The position numbers were made by a program, and so were the translations under genes. Positions 18,099 through 28,637 of a DNA stretch of 64,000 nucleotides are shown piece after piece. The notes below the pieces were generated by a model that saw nothing but the letters and a program-made list of their open reading frames with translations, was not told where the DNA came from and ran no database searches. How positions within the stretch are numbered: the first letter of the stretch is position 1; each line of letters opens with the position of its first letter. This DNA is from Drouetiella hepatica Uher 2000/2452 (GTDB taxonomy: Bacteria > Cyanobacteriota > Cyanobacteriia > Elainellales > Elainellaceae), in the NCBI GenBank assembly GCA_019359505.1, contig JAHHHD010000014.1:62001-126000 (forward strand), read 5' to 3'.

Positions 18099-19700
18099 AT
18101 GAAAACCATTCTGATCCTGGCATCCAATCCCAACGGCACATCCGTCCTCGACCTCGATCGCGAAATTCGAGATATTCGAGAAGGATTACGGCGATCGCAA
18201 AATTGCGACCAATTCCACATCGAACTGCGCGGAGCCGTGCGACCGATTGATCTACGGCGATTGCTGCTGGAGGTGAAACCCCAGATTGTGCATTTTTGTG
18301 GACACGGAGATGGAGAAGACGGATTGATTCTGGAAGATGATGACGGCAAAGCCCAACTGGTGAAAAGTGATGAGCTAGCGCGTCTGTTTGAGATTTTTGC
18401 AGATTAGGTGGAATGTATTCTGCTCAACGCCTGTTACTCTGACGTGCAAGCCACAGCCCTGATTCAACACATCAACTATGTAATTGGCATGAACCGCAAG
18501 GTTCCCGATGCCGCCGCGATCGCCTTCTCCATAGGCTTCTATGACGGCATTGGTGCTGGGGAATCGGTTGAGACGGCTTATAAGCTGGGATGTAGTGAGA
18601 TCGAAACGGATCTTCCCAACCTATCAAGCACAAACCGTAAGCTGATCCCCATCCAATCACCTGAGAGTGAACACCCGCTGGTTTTACCAGACTATCTAAT
18701 TCCTGTTCTGAAACAAAAGGAGCAACTGAATGAGATCGTTCCTGCTCTTGCCGTCTCAACTCCCAAGGCTCAGCTTGAACCGCTGATTGGTCATTCGGAT
18801 TGGATTCGATCGCTGGCATTTAGTCCCGATGGCAAAACCATTCTCAGCAGCAGCAACGATCGCACCGTCAGAGTATGGGATATCGAGGCAGGACGGCTCC
18901 TCCATTTGCTCACAGGACACCGCGATCGAGTCAAGTGTGTGGGAATCAGTCCAGATGGACAACTGCTGCTCAGTTGCAGTCCCGATGCTCAAGTCAGGGT
19001 GTGGGATAAGAAACTGCTGACCCATAAAAAGACGGGGGACTGCCGCCATCTGGTCAAAGCATCCTCTCGGCTAATGACCCTGGTGAATGCGTTACCTATC
19101 AGTTCCAATCCGCAACGTCCTATCTTTGCAACCGGAGCAGAACATGGCAAAGTCTCAATTTGGCATTTAGAAACTGGACAGTTGCAACGAACGATACAAG
19201 CGCACAGTAGCCCAGTTTTGTCGCTGGCATTTAGTGCCGATGGGAAATGGCTTGCCAGTGGGAGTCAAAACAAGACCATTAAGCTCTGGGATCTGGATAG
19301 TCCAAATGAACAACCGCTGTATGTCATTGAAGATGCTCACCTGAATCAAATTCTGTCGCTTGCAATTAGCAGTCAACACCAAATTTTGGTCAGCGGTGGA
19401 GCTGATCGCACCATCAAACTATGGGATTTAGTAACAGGGAAGAAGCGAGCACCCAAACACATTCTCGAAGGTCATGCGGGACAGGTGTGGTGTGTGGCGG
19501 TTAGCCCCGATGGCACAAGAATTGCCAGCGCCAGTGCGGATTTTACGGTGAAGCTGTGGAATATAGAGACAGGGGATCTGCTGCAAACCTTTACGGGGCA
19601 TTTAGGAGAGGTGCGATCGGTGGCTTTTAGCCCGGACGGCAAACTCTTGGCTAGCGGAGGAGACGATCTGGAGATTAAACTATGGAAAATGTCGAACTAG
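18099..19700 (+). pseudogene. CHAT - WD40 protein interrupted by an in-frame TAG
   Basis: The frame from ATG 18099 encodes a CHAT domain with catalytic His69 ([13 protein letters not shown]), but a TAG at 18405-18407 stops it after FEIFAD. The same frame continues directly with VECILLNACYSD, which carries the catalytic Cys, and then seven WD40 blades (e.g. [29 protein letters not shown]). Intact paralogues in this window read FADRVECV, FADQVNCV or FADTVECV at this place, so a CAG-to-TAG change is the simplest cause. GTG 18408 could start a second product but would lack the His. There is no NTPase domain and no membrane segment. Options: recent pseudogene, stop read-through, or a sequencing error. 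Confidence 0.85.
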
Positions 19701-19738
19701 CATCAATTCTCACTTCTCGATCTTATCCATAATTTTCT

Positions 19739-21465
19739 ATGCCTGATCAACCCTCCACCCGAAAAGCAGAGCTAGTTGATTCTGAGTTGTATTCCCAGTA
19801 TCGGGATTGCGATCGCTGGGCAGTTATTGTTGGCGTTTCAAAATACCAGGACTCAAAACTGAATTTGAGATATGCCGACCGCGATGCGGAGGAACTTTAT
19901 CAGCTACTGCTTACTCCCAATGGAGGAAGTTTTCAGGCTGAGTACGTTTGCAAGCTTACCAACAAGCAAGCGACAAAGAAAAACGTTACACGTGCATTGC
20001 GGGGCTTCTTGAAAAAGCCAGCGAGAGAAGATTTGGTGCTGATTTATTTCGCCTGTCATGGTTCGCCTGATCCCGAGCGACCAAGCAATATTTATCTCCT
20101 TACTCATGATACTGACCCCAGTGATATTGCAGGAACTGCCTTGCCCATGGGGGATATCGATCGTGCGCTGAAAGACACTCTGCTCTCAGAAAAGGTCGTT
20201 ATTTTAGCGGATACCTGCCACAGTGCAGCAATTGGTGGGGGCATTAGAAGCAGGAGCTTGACTGAGAGTACAACATTGATAAACCGCTACCTAAAAGAGA
20301 TCAGTATTGCAAGAGGAGGAACTGCCTTACTTACGTCAGCAGAGTCGAATGAGGTAAAAGATGGGGAGGTGGGCACGGAGTATTCACTTACTACCTCTTG
20401 AGAGGGCTGAAAGGTGAAGCTGATTCTAACCGGAATGGTTTCGTAACAGTTGGCGAGTTATTTGAGTACGTACGCGAGAGTGTAAAAAATGCCACCAATC
20501 ATAAACAGCATCCCAGTATTGGAACAAATCCATTCGATCGGAATTTACCCTTGGCGATCACGAACCTAGGTACAGAAGGACAACCTTTGAACTTGATGAC
20601 GAGCAGTAGCCTTTTGCTCTTAAATCAGGGGAAAGCAAATCCAAATACTAAAATTCGGCTTGTCCTGTTTACCCTGGCAACTACAATCGCAGGTTGTGCT
20701 GTCCTCATTCTAATTAACAGATGGCATGAGCATTTTTTGGCAGATCCAGGTGCCGTGATACCATCAAGCTCCTCTCCTTCAATCTCTCCTCCAATTAGTG
20801 CTGATATTTTTGAAAAAGCTCTCGCTTTAGAGCAAGCAACAATTACCCAAATGCCTAAAGACGGATTAACTGAAGATGCTCTGGAACAAGTTATCGAAAA
20901 TTGGCAAAATGCTATTCGGTTGATGAAACAAATTGTTCCCACGAATGAAAATTATCTGCAAGCATCTCAAAAGCTAAGTGAGTACGAAAATCAGCTTCGA
21001 TATGTTGAAGCACTCAGAGTTGGTATTATTGCCGCAAAACTTACACAAGCAGGGAAGGATAACACTCTATCTCTTGAAGAATGGGAAAATATTAAACGCC
21101 TTTGGCAGCAGGCAATGACTAAGTTAAACGAAGTTCCATCTACTGACTCAAATTATGCTAAAGCACGACGCAAAATGGAGGAGTACCAAAATAATGAGAG
21201 TTATGCAAGCCAAGCAAGTTCACTTGCCCCATATATTCAAGGCATTAGAAAAGCTGAAAATGCAGGCAGGTCTGCAACGACAGCAAAATCCCAAGAAGAT
21301 TGGTTAGAGATTGCAGGATTATGGGATCAGGCATCTGGATTGATGCGGAAAGTGTCTAGCCAATCCGTTTACTATGAAACAGCTAAGAAGAAGAGTAGCG
21401 AGTATCAATCTAAGCGAACATACGCTCAACGACAGGCTGTAAAGCTTGTGAGTGGGGAGTCTTAG
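19739..21465 (+). pseudogene. caspase - EF-hand-like - TM - helical repeat protein, frameshifted
   Basis: The N-terminal part (from ATG 19739) is a caspase domain with His in LIYFACHGSPD and Cys in VILADTCHS. It runs out of frame at a G tract (20363-20366) and stops at 20401. Adding one G to this tract restores the conserved text GGGGHGVFTYYLLRGL and joins the downstream frame, which starts only at a TTG (20398). The downstream part has an EF-hand-like loop (DSNRNGFVTVGE), a membrane segment (LFTLATTIAGCAVLILI, ~20650-20720) and three ~65-residue helical units ending in Y..A..K..EY. Either a frameshift mutation, phase variation at the G tract, or a base-calling error. Confidence 0.85.
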
Positions 21466-21790
21466 AATTTTCAAGGCGTAAGAACAATCGCACTTGTTCA
21501 AGGCTCTAACCGAATGCTTCGGCTTAATACACCAAGCCATATTGAATCCGGGTAGACTCTTGATGATCTAGAACTTGCTGCAACGTTGACTGACGCACAT
21601 AAACCACAGCTAGTGTCTCTAAATGGTGGGGCTGAATCTTCTCAAAACGCCATCCCAAAGGCTCATTCTTGTGGTTCATTGCCCTGCTCCTTCCGGGTCG
21701 CAATCGCCATCTGGCTCTCCAGCATTTGACCTAGTATCCAGACATAGGCGTTTGCGGTTGGACGGAGGGGTTGGGGATCTACAAGACTTG
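21445..21790 (-). pseudogene. decayed serine recombinase (resolvase/invertase N-terminus) and end of its upstream partner gene
   Basis: Reading the minus strand, a frame from ATG 21679 gives NHKNEPLGWRFEKIQ, then LAVVYVRQSTLQQVLDHQE, STRIQYGLVY and a stop at 21524. YVRQST plus the QYGL block is the catalytic N-terminus of large serine recombinases, including the active-site Ser. After the stop, text continues in another frame as AEAFG(stop)SLEQVRLF, where homologues have AxxFGW. Before the ATG, an overlapping frame ends in ILGQMLESQMAIATRKEQ, typical of a small upstream partner gene. The catalytic core downstream is missing. This is a mobile-element scar beside the broken caspase gene. Confidence 0.75.
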
Positions 21791-21855
21791 CTCTTCAATC
21801 ATGAACCACAAAATCCGAACAATAAAATTATTGATATACAAGCAGGGGTATTACA

Positions 21856-22617
21856 ATGTCATCTTCAAATTACTATTGGTCGCGCCGCTTGGTCCGAGGT
21901 TTTGGCAAAATGTGGTTTCTGATCATTCCCCAGGAGGCTAACAGCAGTGGAGGCGGAGCCAGTCTACTCGGCTCGGTTGTGAATGAGATGTCTGGCGGAC
22001 TCTTTCCAGGAGGTGCTGGATTTACCATAATTGGCAAAGACTTTCCGGAGCCAAATCATTTAACAACGACTCAGTTGCTTCTAAAAGCGATCGAATCTCA
22101 TCGCAAAGAGCTGAAACTGGCAGATGATGAGCAAATTGTTGTAGAAGTGAAATATCCTGACCTGAATGTTGTCTTTGAAAAATCTGATGCTTTAAAGTCT
22201 AGTGTCGGCAATTTTCCAAGCTTGCCAGTCTCTTTCAGCATTGACTATTCACGGATGGAGAAGATTTCAATTCAGTTTGGAGCCAATACTCGCAAGCTGT
22301 TTATTCCAACGGGCTATCTCAGTCGACTCAAAGACTTTGTGGGTGGAGATGACAGTCAAATCACGACCGATATCAGTATTGATAAAGAAACGATCGTTCA
22401 TCAGATTCTGCTGACCGATCGGTATAGCGTTACCTTCGAGTCTGCTTCAGCCTTTGACTCTAATTTTGAAGCTGCCGCCAATCTTGGGAATATGCTGAAT
22501 GCAGGTAGGATTTTGTTTGACATCGAACAAACTGAGAAAAAACAGGTAACGGTGACCGTTAATGATGGAAGTGAGTACCTGATCGCGTTAAAAGACATTG
22601 ACTGGGACGATCTTTAG
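21856..22617 (+). CDS. conserved-looking hypothetical beta-rich protein
   Basis: A 253-residue protein with no family I can name. The ATG at 21856 is used; a second in-frame ATG at 21910 (MWFLIIPQEAN) is possible. The sequence has a Gly-rich segment (~30-55, SGGGASLLGSVVNEMSGGLF), one helical segment (~75-95) and then alternating beta strands (SIDYSRMEKISIQFG, IVHQILLTDRYSVTFES, KQVTVTVNDGSEYLIAL). There is no cysteine, signal peptide or clear membrane helix. It lies behind the caspase and recombinase scar. Size and strand pattern made me consider a gasdermin-like pore protein, but the typical N-terminal lipid-anchor Cys is absent, so this is only a hypothesis. Confidence 0.6.
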   Translation: MSSSNYYWSRRLVRGFGKMWFLIIPQEANSSGGGASLLGSVVNEMSGGLFPGGAGFTIIGKDFPEPNHLTTTQLLLKAIESHRKELKLADDEQIVVEVKYPDLNVVFEKSDALKSSVGNFPSLPVSFSIDYSRMEKISIQFGANTRKLFIPTGYLSRLKDFVGGDDSQITTDISIDKETIVHQILLTDRYSVTFESASAFDSNFEAAANLGNMLNAGRILFDIEQTEKKQVTVTVNDGSEYLIALKDIDWDDL

Positions 22618-22975
22618 TACTCTAGAACCAATTTTATTGAGCTAGGCGATCGACCTGCTTCTATAATTTGCTCGAAATGAAATAGAATCTGCTTAATTGT
22701 AAGCAATCGGCAGTAAATAGAATTTTTGAGCTATTTACTGTTTCGGCACCAGATATTGAGTCAATTTACCCAAAATCTATAAAATAACGCTATCTCTACA
22801 ATGAGTTTGAGATCGTTCACAAAAACATTCATTAGAGGGAGGCAGCACAATTGTCAACTTTTATCTAAATTATGGATATCTTAATCTGAAATTACCTTCA
22901 GAGCTTTGCTGCCCTATCAGTTCTATTCAGGATAATTAACTACAGTCGCTATCAAATTCGTTGCAGCAAGCACCT
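22618..22975. other. gene-free region upstream of the first CHAT/WD40 operon
   Basis: About 358 AT-rich bases. It contains one hairpin near the start (22711-22740) and presumably the promoter of the four-gene operon beginning at 22976. An in-frame TTG at 22961 extends the first gene by five codons but is not needed. No other structure was seen. Confidence 0.6.
22711..22740 (+). terminator. possible terminator of the hypothetical gene
   Basis: CAGTAAATAG (22711-22720) pairs perfectly with CTATTTACTG (22731-22740) around a 10-base loop and is followed by TTT. The stem is AT-rich and lies ~95 bases after the stop codon at 22617, so the call is tentative. Confidence 0.35.
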
Positions 22976-24691
22976 ATGCCTAGCCCCTCAAAGAGACTGA
23001 TTTTATTCTTAGCCGCTAATCCTCAAAATTCTACTCCGCTACGTCTAGACCAAGAAGTGAAAGAAATCGAGGAAGGTCTGAAGCGATCGCAGAAGCGTGA
23101 TGAGTTTCAGCTAGAACAACAGTGGGCAGTTACAGCTAGAGACGTGCAGCGATCGATGCTAGACTTCAAGCCCAACATTGTTCACTTCTCTGGGCATGGT
23201 GTGGGACAGGGCGGACTGGCGCTTGAAGATGCCAATAAGCAGGTGAAGCTAGTTAGCGGCGAGTCTTTAGCCAAGCTATTTAAGCTGTTTGCCGATCGGG
23301 GTGTGGAGTGCGTTCTGCTCAATGCCTGTTATTCCGAGGTGCAAGCTGTAGCAATTGCCGAGCATATTCCCTACGTGATTGGCATGAGTCAGGCAGTGGG
23401 CGATGCGGCTGCCAGAGAGTTTGCTGTCGGGTTTTATGATGCCTTAGGAGCCGGAGAATCGATCGAGTTTGCCTTTGAGAATGGCTGTATCAGCATTAGC
23501 TTGGCGGGCATCCCCGAAGATTTGACGCCCGTTCTACGACGGAAACTAGATTCGGGTGCTCTAATTCAGCCCCTTATGAGTGTCGCTCCACCCATTCCAG
23601 TGAACGATCCACGCTCACTGGTAGTAGTCGAAGAGGCTGCTCCTCTCCCTCCAGCTCAAGCCTCCCTCCAACTTGACGTTCCCGAAGGTATGGTGAGCTT
23701 AGACTCGCAGCTATATGTTGAGCGTCCGCCCATCGAAGAAAACTGCTTTGAGACTATCCTTAAACCTGGCGCTTTGATTCGCGTCAAGGCTCCCCGGCAG
23801 ATGGGTAAATCGTCATTGATGCAGCGAATTTTGCAACATGCCAACCAAAAGGGACACCGCACGGCACATATTAATTTTCAGTCAGTCGATGCCGATTTTC
23901 TGACCAGCCTTGACCAGTTCTTACAGTGGTTTTGCGCCACCGTCGCTGATGCACTGGGGCTAGAAGATAGGCTAGCCACTCAGTGGAAGGGAATTTTGGG
24001 CAGCAAAAACAAATGCAGTAACTATTTTCAGCGCTATTTGCTCCAAGAGATTCCGGGATCGCTAACGCTGGCACTAGATGAAGTCGATCAAGTGTTCCAA
24101 CACCTGGAAATTGCCGACGGCTTTTTTAGCTTGCTGAGAGTTTGGCATGAGAACGGTAAAAACGATGATATTTGGAAAAAATTCCACCTGGTGATTGCTC
24201 ATTCTAAAGAAGTCTACATTCCACTCAATATCAACCAATCTCCCTTTAACGTCGGCTTACCGATCGAGCTACCTGAACTCAACGCCGCGCAGATTAGCGA
24301 ACTTGTGCACCGGCATCAGCTGAACTGGGGCGATCGTGAAATTCAGCAGTTGAAGAACGTTGTCGATGGGCATCCCTATCTGCTGCGAAGGGCGCTCTAT
24401 GAGATCGCCAGTGACAATATCACTCTGCCGCGTTTCCTGGAGATCGCTGCTACTGATGCTGGCCCCTTTTATGACCATCTACGGCGGCATCTACTCAACT
24501 TGCAGAACGATCCCAAGCTCGAAGCAGCCATGAAGACAGTGATTGCCAGCGATCAGCCAGTGCGGATTGATCAAACTCAAAGCTTTAAGCTGCGCAGCAT
24601 GGGGCTAGTAGAGCTACGCGGCAGCGACGTCATGCCTCTGTGCAATCTATACCGTGACTACTTCCGCGATCAGTTAGGAGTCAAAGTGTGA
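22976..24691 (+). CDS. CHAT protease - AAA-like NTPase (operon 1, gene 1)
   Basis: ATG 22976 is preferred to TTG 22961 because the paralogue at 33273 starts at the equivalent place. Residues 5-190 are a CHAT domain (His74 in [11 protein letters not shown], Cys118 in VLLNACYSE). After a Pro-rich linker, residues ~235-565 form an AAA-like domain (AAA_35 type): [19 protein letters not shown], Walker [12 protein letters not shown] (~271-281), Walker [13 protein letters not shown], then [20 protein letters not shown] and a [13 protein letters not shown] arm. No membrane segment or sensor repeat is present. Its stop overlaps the GTG of the next gene (GTGA), so it is co-translated with the AAA-WD40 protein. 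The likely role is a protease output unit whose NTPase domain interacts with that of the sensor (inference). Confidence 0.9.
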   Translation: MPSPSKRLILFLAANPQNSTPLRLDQEVKEIEEGLKRSQKRDEFQLEQQWAVTARDVQRSMLDFKPNIVHFSGHGVGQGGLALEDANKQVKLVSGESLAKLFKLFADRGVECVLLNACYSEVQAVAIAEHIPYVIGMSQAVGDAAAREFAVGFYDALGAGESIEFAFENGCISISLAGIPEDLTPVLRRKLDSGALIQPLMSVAPPIPVNDPRSLVVVEEAAPLPPAQASLQLDVPEGMVSLDSQLYVERPPIEENCFETILKPGALIRVKAPRQMGKSSLMQRILQHANQKGHRTAHINFQSVDADFLTSLDQFLQWFCATVADALGLEDRLATQWKGILGSKNKCSNYFQRYLLQEIPGSLTLALDEVDQVFQHLEIADGFFSLLRVWHENGKNDDIWKKFHLVIAHSKEVYIPLNINQSPFNVGLPIELPELNAAQISELVHRHQLNWGDREIQQLKNVVDGHPYLLRRALYEIASDNITLPRFLEIAATDAGPFYDHLRRHLLNLQNDPKLEAAMKTVIASDQPVRIDQTQSFKLRSMGLVELRGSDVMPLCNLYRDYFRDQLGVKV

Positions 24692-27600
24692 GTGCTCCCC
24701 AACCCCTCTATGAGTACCAAGTAGGCGGCAGCCTTCCTGTAGATGCACCCTCCTATGTCAGCCGTCAAGCCGATCGCACGCTTTATGAAGGACTGCGATC
24801 AGGCGAGTTTTGCTACGTTCTCAACGCCCGCCAAATGGGGAAATCCAGCTTGCGGGTACAGACAATGCGGAACCTGAAAGCCGAGGGCATTGCCTGTGCG
24901 GCAATCGACATTACCAGCATTGGCACTCTAGATATGCTGCCAGAGCAGTGGTACGCTGGGATAATTGATAGCTTGGTCAACAGCTTTCGGCTTTATAATG
25001 GCTTCGACTTGGGATCATGGTGGGAAGCCAACGCGCTGATTTCTCCAGTGCAGAAGTTCAGCAAATTTTTGGGCGAGGTGTTGCTCTGCTCCCTTCCTGG
25101 TGACGTTGTTATCTTTGTCGATGAGATCGACAGCATTCTGAGCTTGGAGTTCAACAGCGACGACTTTTTTGCCGTTATCCGCGACTGCTACAACAATCGA
25201 GCTGATCAGCCTGATTACCGTCGCTTAGCCTTTGCCATCATTGGTGTAACCACTCCCTCAGACCTAATTCAGGACAAACGCCGGACTTCATTTAATATTG
25301 GTCGGGCAATTGAGCTGAGTGGCTTCAGCTTGTCCGAGGCAGACCCTTTACTTCCGGGTCTTGCGACCAAAGCTGAGAATCCGCAGACGGTTATGCGCGA
25401 GATTCTCAGCTGGACGAGCGGGCAGCCATTTCTAACGCAGAAAGTCTGTCAGATGGTGCGGAATTCGGCGTTTCCGATCGCTGCAGGTGCTGAAGGCGAG
25501 TGGATTGCCAACTTGCTTCAACATGCCGTGATCCACAACTGGGGATCGCAGGATGAACCCATACATTTAAGAACAATTCGAGCACGGATTATGGACAGCA
25601 GTGCCCAAAGAACAGGGCGGCTACTAGGGCTCTATCAGCAGATCTTGCAGCAAGGAGGCATTCCTACAGACGACAGTCCAGAGCAAATGGAGCTACGGCT
25701 ATCTGGGCTGGTTGTCAAGCGGGATGAGCAGCTACAGGTTTATAACCGTATCTATGAATCGGTGTTTGATTTAGATTGGGTGAACCAATCGCTAGAAAAT
25801 TTGCGTCCCTATGGTGAAGCGCTATCTGCGTGGGTAGAGTCGGGCTATGAAGACGAGTCGCGCCTCTTCCGTGGGCAGGCGCTCGTTGATGCTCAGTCAT
25901 GGGCAGCAGGCAAGAGCTTAAGCGATCTGGATTATCAGTTTTTAGCAGCAGGTCAGACGATCGATCGCCGAGATGTGGAAACCCGCTTAGCAGCCGAATC
26001 AGCAGCGCGATCGCTGTTGGCAAAGGCAAACAAGAAAGCCAATCGTCGCGTTTGGTTAGGGACAGTCATATTGGCAGCAACATTAGCAGGGGCGATCGTA
26101 GCTGTAATTACTGCCTGGCAAAGCACTTCAACCGCTAAACAGCAGGTAGCAGCAGCAACACAAGACAAAAATAAGCTTGAGCAGGAAAAGCAAAAGATTC
26201 AGCAGGAGGCAGATTTGGCTCTAAAGAGAGCGGAGGGGCGCAAGCAGCTGGCTGAAAAAAAGCTACAGCTGGCTGACCAGAATCTAGAAACTGCCAAGCA
26301 ACGGGTAGCAGCAGCAACACAACAGCTTCAAAGTTCGCAGCTTCAGGCTGCTAAAGCCGAGCAAAATCAACAGCAGGCTCAGCAGCAGGTACAAGAAGCT
26401 AAGGCAAGCCTGCAAGTGGCACAGCAGTATCAGCAACAGGCGGCTTTGGCTTATGTAGTGGCTCAACGTGAAACAGCAGCAGCTCAACGTGAGACAGCGA
26501 CCGCTCGGCAAGGAACGACGTTAGAGCGGGAAGGAACGTCAATCTCGCGCCGATTAGATGCCAATGGTGCCAAAATTGGGGAAATTGAGGCCCTGTCTGC
26601 GGTGCTTCCCTTGGCGGAGCAGCTTAAGCAGATTGTTGGAGCAGCTCCATTGCAGAATTATCCAGCTTTTAGTCCTTTTTCTACGTTGCAGAAAGTACTG
26701 TACCGAAACCTGTATCAGCCCGAGCAGTTCAGCGAGCAGAACCAATTTGAGGGGCATGGTCAGTGGATTAGGAGCGTCAGTTTTAGCCCAGATGGACAGA
26801 CGATCGCTACAGCCTCTGGAGATGGAACGGCGCGATTATGGCAGCGATCGGGAAAACTTATCCAAGAGTTCCCAGGAAATCAGGTGGGCGTTTGGAGCGT
26901 CAGCTTTAGCCCCGATGGACAGCAGATCGCCACTGGGTCACAGGATGGCATTGTTCGCCTGTGGCAGCGATCGGGGGAATTAATTGCAACATTTCAGGGC
27001 TCTCAAGCGCCCGTTAGCAGCGTTAGTTTTAGTCCAGATGGGCAGCAGCTTATCACGGCATCATTGGACGGCAGCGCTCGACTATCAAGTCGATCGGGAG
27101 AACTCATCCAGGAATTTAAAGGGCATGAAGAGGGCGTTTGGAACGCTACTTTTAGCCCTGATGGACAGACGATCGCAACTGCATCAGGAGATGGGACAGT
27201 GCGGCTGTGGAACAAAACTGGAGAACAGATTCGATCGTTTAAGGCGCATGAGAAATTGATTTGGAGCGTCAGTTTTAGCCCCGATGGGCAGCAGATCGCT
27301 ACTGCCTCCGATGATAATACCGCTCGGCTATCAAACCTGATGGGAGAACTCATTCAAGAATTTAAAGGGCACGAAGGAGCCGTGTATGCCATCAGCTTTA
27401 GCCCTAATGGACAACAGATTGTGACTGCTTCTGAAGATCGGACGGTTCGACTATGGAGTCGATCGGCAGACTTAATTCAGGAATTTAAGGGACATCAGGG
27501 AGGTGTTTGGGGCGTCAACTTTAGTCCTGATGGTCAACAGGCTGTCACTGCTTCAGGCGATGGCACTGCTCGATTGTGGAGTCGATCGGAAGGGTCAAGT

Positions 27601-28599
27601 CATGAACTGAAGGGACATCAGGAAGCGGTCTGGAGCGCCAGCTTTAGCCCTGATGGTCAACAGATTATTACTGCTGCGGGAGATAGTACTGCCAGACTGT
27701 GGAGTCGATCGGGAGAACTGCTTCATGAGTTTAAGGGGCATCAAAAATGGGTAAGAAGCGTCAGTTTTAGCCCAGACGGACGAGAGATTGCCACCGCGTC
27801 CGATGATGGCACAGCTCGATTATGGCGCGTGACGGGAGAACTGCTTCATGAGTTTAAAGGGCATCAAGCAGGCGTTTGGAGCATCAGCTTTAGCCCCGAT
27901 GGACGAGAGATTGTCACCGGATCAAGAGATGGCTCGGCTCGTCTGTGGAATGTAACTGGAGACCTGATCACTGAATTGAAGAGCAATCATAGTGGGGTTA
28001 ACAGCGTAAGTTTTAGTCCCAATGGTCAGATGATTGCCACTGGCTCAGACGATAGTACTGTTCAACTCTGGAGCCGCACCGGAGAGTTGGTGAAGGAGTT
28101 TGCAGAGAGAGAGGCAGCTGTTTGGAGTGTGAGCTTTAGCCCTGATAGTCAACAGATTGTCACTACGTCAAACAATAGTGGAGCTGTTCGGCTACGGAGT
28201 CTGACGGGAGAACTGATTCAGGAGTTTAAAGGTCATCAAGGAGTCGTCTGGAGCGCCAGTTTTAGTCCCGACGGTCAGCAGATTGCAACTGCATCAGACG
28301 ATCGCACGGTGCGACTGTGGAGTCGGACAGGAGATTTAATCCTAGAACTCCCAGGTCATCAGGGAGCCGTCTACAGCGCCAGCTTTAGTCCCGACGGACA
28401 GCAGATTGTCACGGGATCGATCGATCAAACTGCGCGGTTATGGCAACTGTATAGCTTAGAAGATCTAATTCAACGCGGTTGTGGCTGGCTCAATAATTAT
28501 TTAGCAACTCATGCCGAGGCACAAAATGTTTCGCAGTCCTGCCAAGCTTCTACTCAATTACCAAATCAATTAATGGCGGCTCCAAATTCAAGCAGATAA
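24688..28599 (+). CDS. AAA-like NTPase - TM - coiled coil - 14-blade WD40 protein (operon 1, gene 2)
   Basis: Residues 1-375 are an AAA-like STAND NTPase: [20 protein letters not shown] opening, Walker [10 protein letters not shown] (46-54), Walker [10 protein letters not shown] (Asp145/Glu146) and [11 protein letters not shown]. One membrane segment follows (~455-477), preceded by KKANRRVW, so the N-terminus is predicted inside. Residues ~480-625 are Gln/Ala/Glu-rich coiled coil. Residues ~688-1265 contain 14 WD40 blades ([12 protein letters not shown]...LW), i.e. two seven-bladed propellers. The tail carries a Cys pair (GCGWLNNYL ... SQSC) and the blades contain no other Cys. By the positive-inside rule the propellers lie outside the cytoplasm. 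The GTG start overlaps the CHAT-AAA stop by 4 bases. Confidence 0.92.
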   Translation: MSAPQPLYEYQVGGSLPVDAPSYVSRQADRTLYEGLRSGEFCYVLNARQMGKSSLRVQTMRNLKAEGIACAAIDITSIGTLDMLPEQWYAGIIDSLVNSFRLYNGFDLGSWWEANALISPVQKFSKFLGEVLLCSLPGDVVIFVDEIDSILSLEFNSDDFFAVIRDCYNNRADQPDYRRLAFAIIGVTTPSDLIQDKRRTSFNIGRAIELSGFSLSEADPLLPGLATKAENPQTVMREILSWTSGQPFLTQKVCQMVRNSAFPIAAGAEGEWIANLLQHAVIHNWGSQDEPIHLRTIRARIMDSSAQRTGRLLGLYQQILQQGGIPTDDSPEQMELRLSGLVVKRDEQLQVYNRIYESVFDLDWVNQSLENLRPYGEALSAWVESGYEDESRLFRGQALVDAQSWAAGKSLSDLDYQFLAAGQTIDRRDVETRLAAESAARSLLAKANKKANRRVWLGTVILAATLAGAIVAVITAWQSTSTAKQQVAAATQDKNKLEQEKQKIQQEADLALKRAEGRKQLAEKKLQLADQNLETAKQRVAAATQQLQSSQLQAAKAEQNQQQAQQQVQEAKASLQVAQQYQQQAALAYVVAQRETAAAQRETATARQGTTLEREGTSISRRLDANGAKIGEIEALSAVLPLAEQLKQIVGAAPLQNYPAFSPFSTLQKVLYRNLYQPEQFSEQNQFEGHGQWIRSVSFSPDGQTIATASGDGTARLWQRSGKLIQEFPGNQVGVWSVSFSPDGQQIATGSQDGIVRLWQRSGELIATFQGSQAPVSSVSFSPDGQQLITASLDGSARLSSRSGELIQEFKGHEEGVWNATFSPDGQTIATASGDGTVRLWNKTGEQIRSFKAHEKLIWSVSFSPDGQQIATASDDNTARLSNLMGELIQEFKGHEGAVYAISFSPNGQQIVTASEDRTVRLWSRSADLIQEFKGHQGGVWGVNFSPDGQQAVTASGDGTARLWSRSEGSSHELKGHQEAVWSASFSPDGQQIITAAGDSTARLWSRSGELLHEFKGHQKWVRSVSFSPDGREIATASDDGTARLWRVTGELLHEFKGHQAGVWSISFSPDGREIVTGSRDGSARLWNVTGDLITELKSNHSGVNSVSFSPNGQMIATGSDDSTVQLWSRTGELVKEFAEREAAVWSVSFSPDSQQIVTTSNNSGAVRLRSLTGELIQEFKGHQGVVWSASFSPDGQQIATASDDRTVRLWSRTGDLILELPGHQGAVYSASFSPDGQQIVTGSIDQTARLWQLYSLEDLIQRGCGWLNNYLATHAEAQNVSQSCQASTQLPNQLMAAPNSSR

Positions 28600-28637
28600 A
28601 ACAAGGCACCCGAAAAACTCTATACCCCTAAGTTTCT

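Noticed and set aside
18408-19700. Separate WD40 gene starting at GTG 18408
   Set aside because: The frame is continuous with the CHAT half at 18099 and begins in the middle of the CHAT core, so a split gene is the better explanation.
21623-21922. 99-residue plus-strand frame upstream of the 253-residue protein
   Set aside because: It is antisense to the serine-recombinase remnant and overlaps the better frame at 21856.
26135-26511. Leu/Cys-rich minus-strand frames opposite the coiled coil of the 24688 protein
   Set aside because: They arise from CAG/GCA-rich codons of the coiled coil read in antisense.
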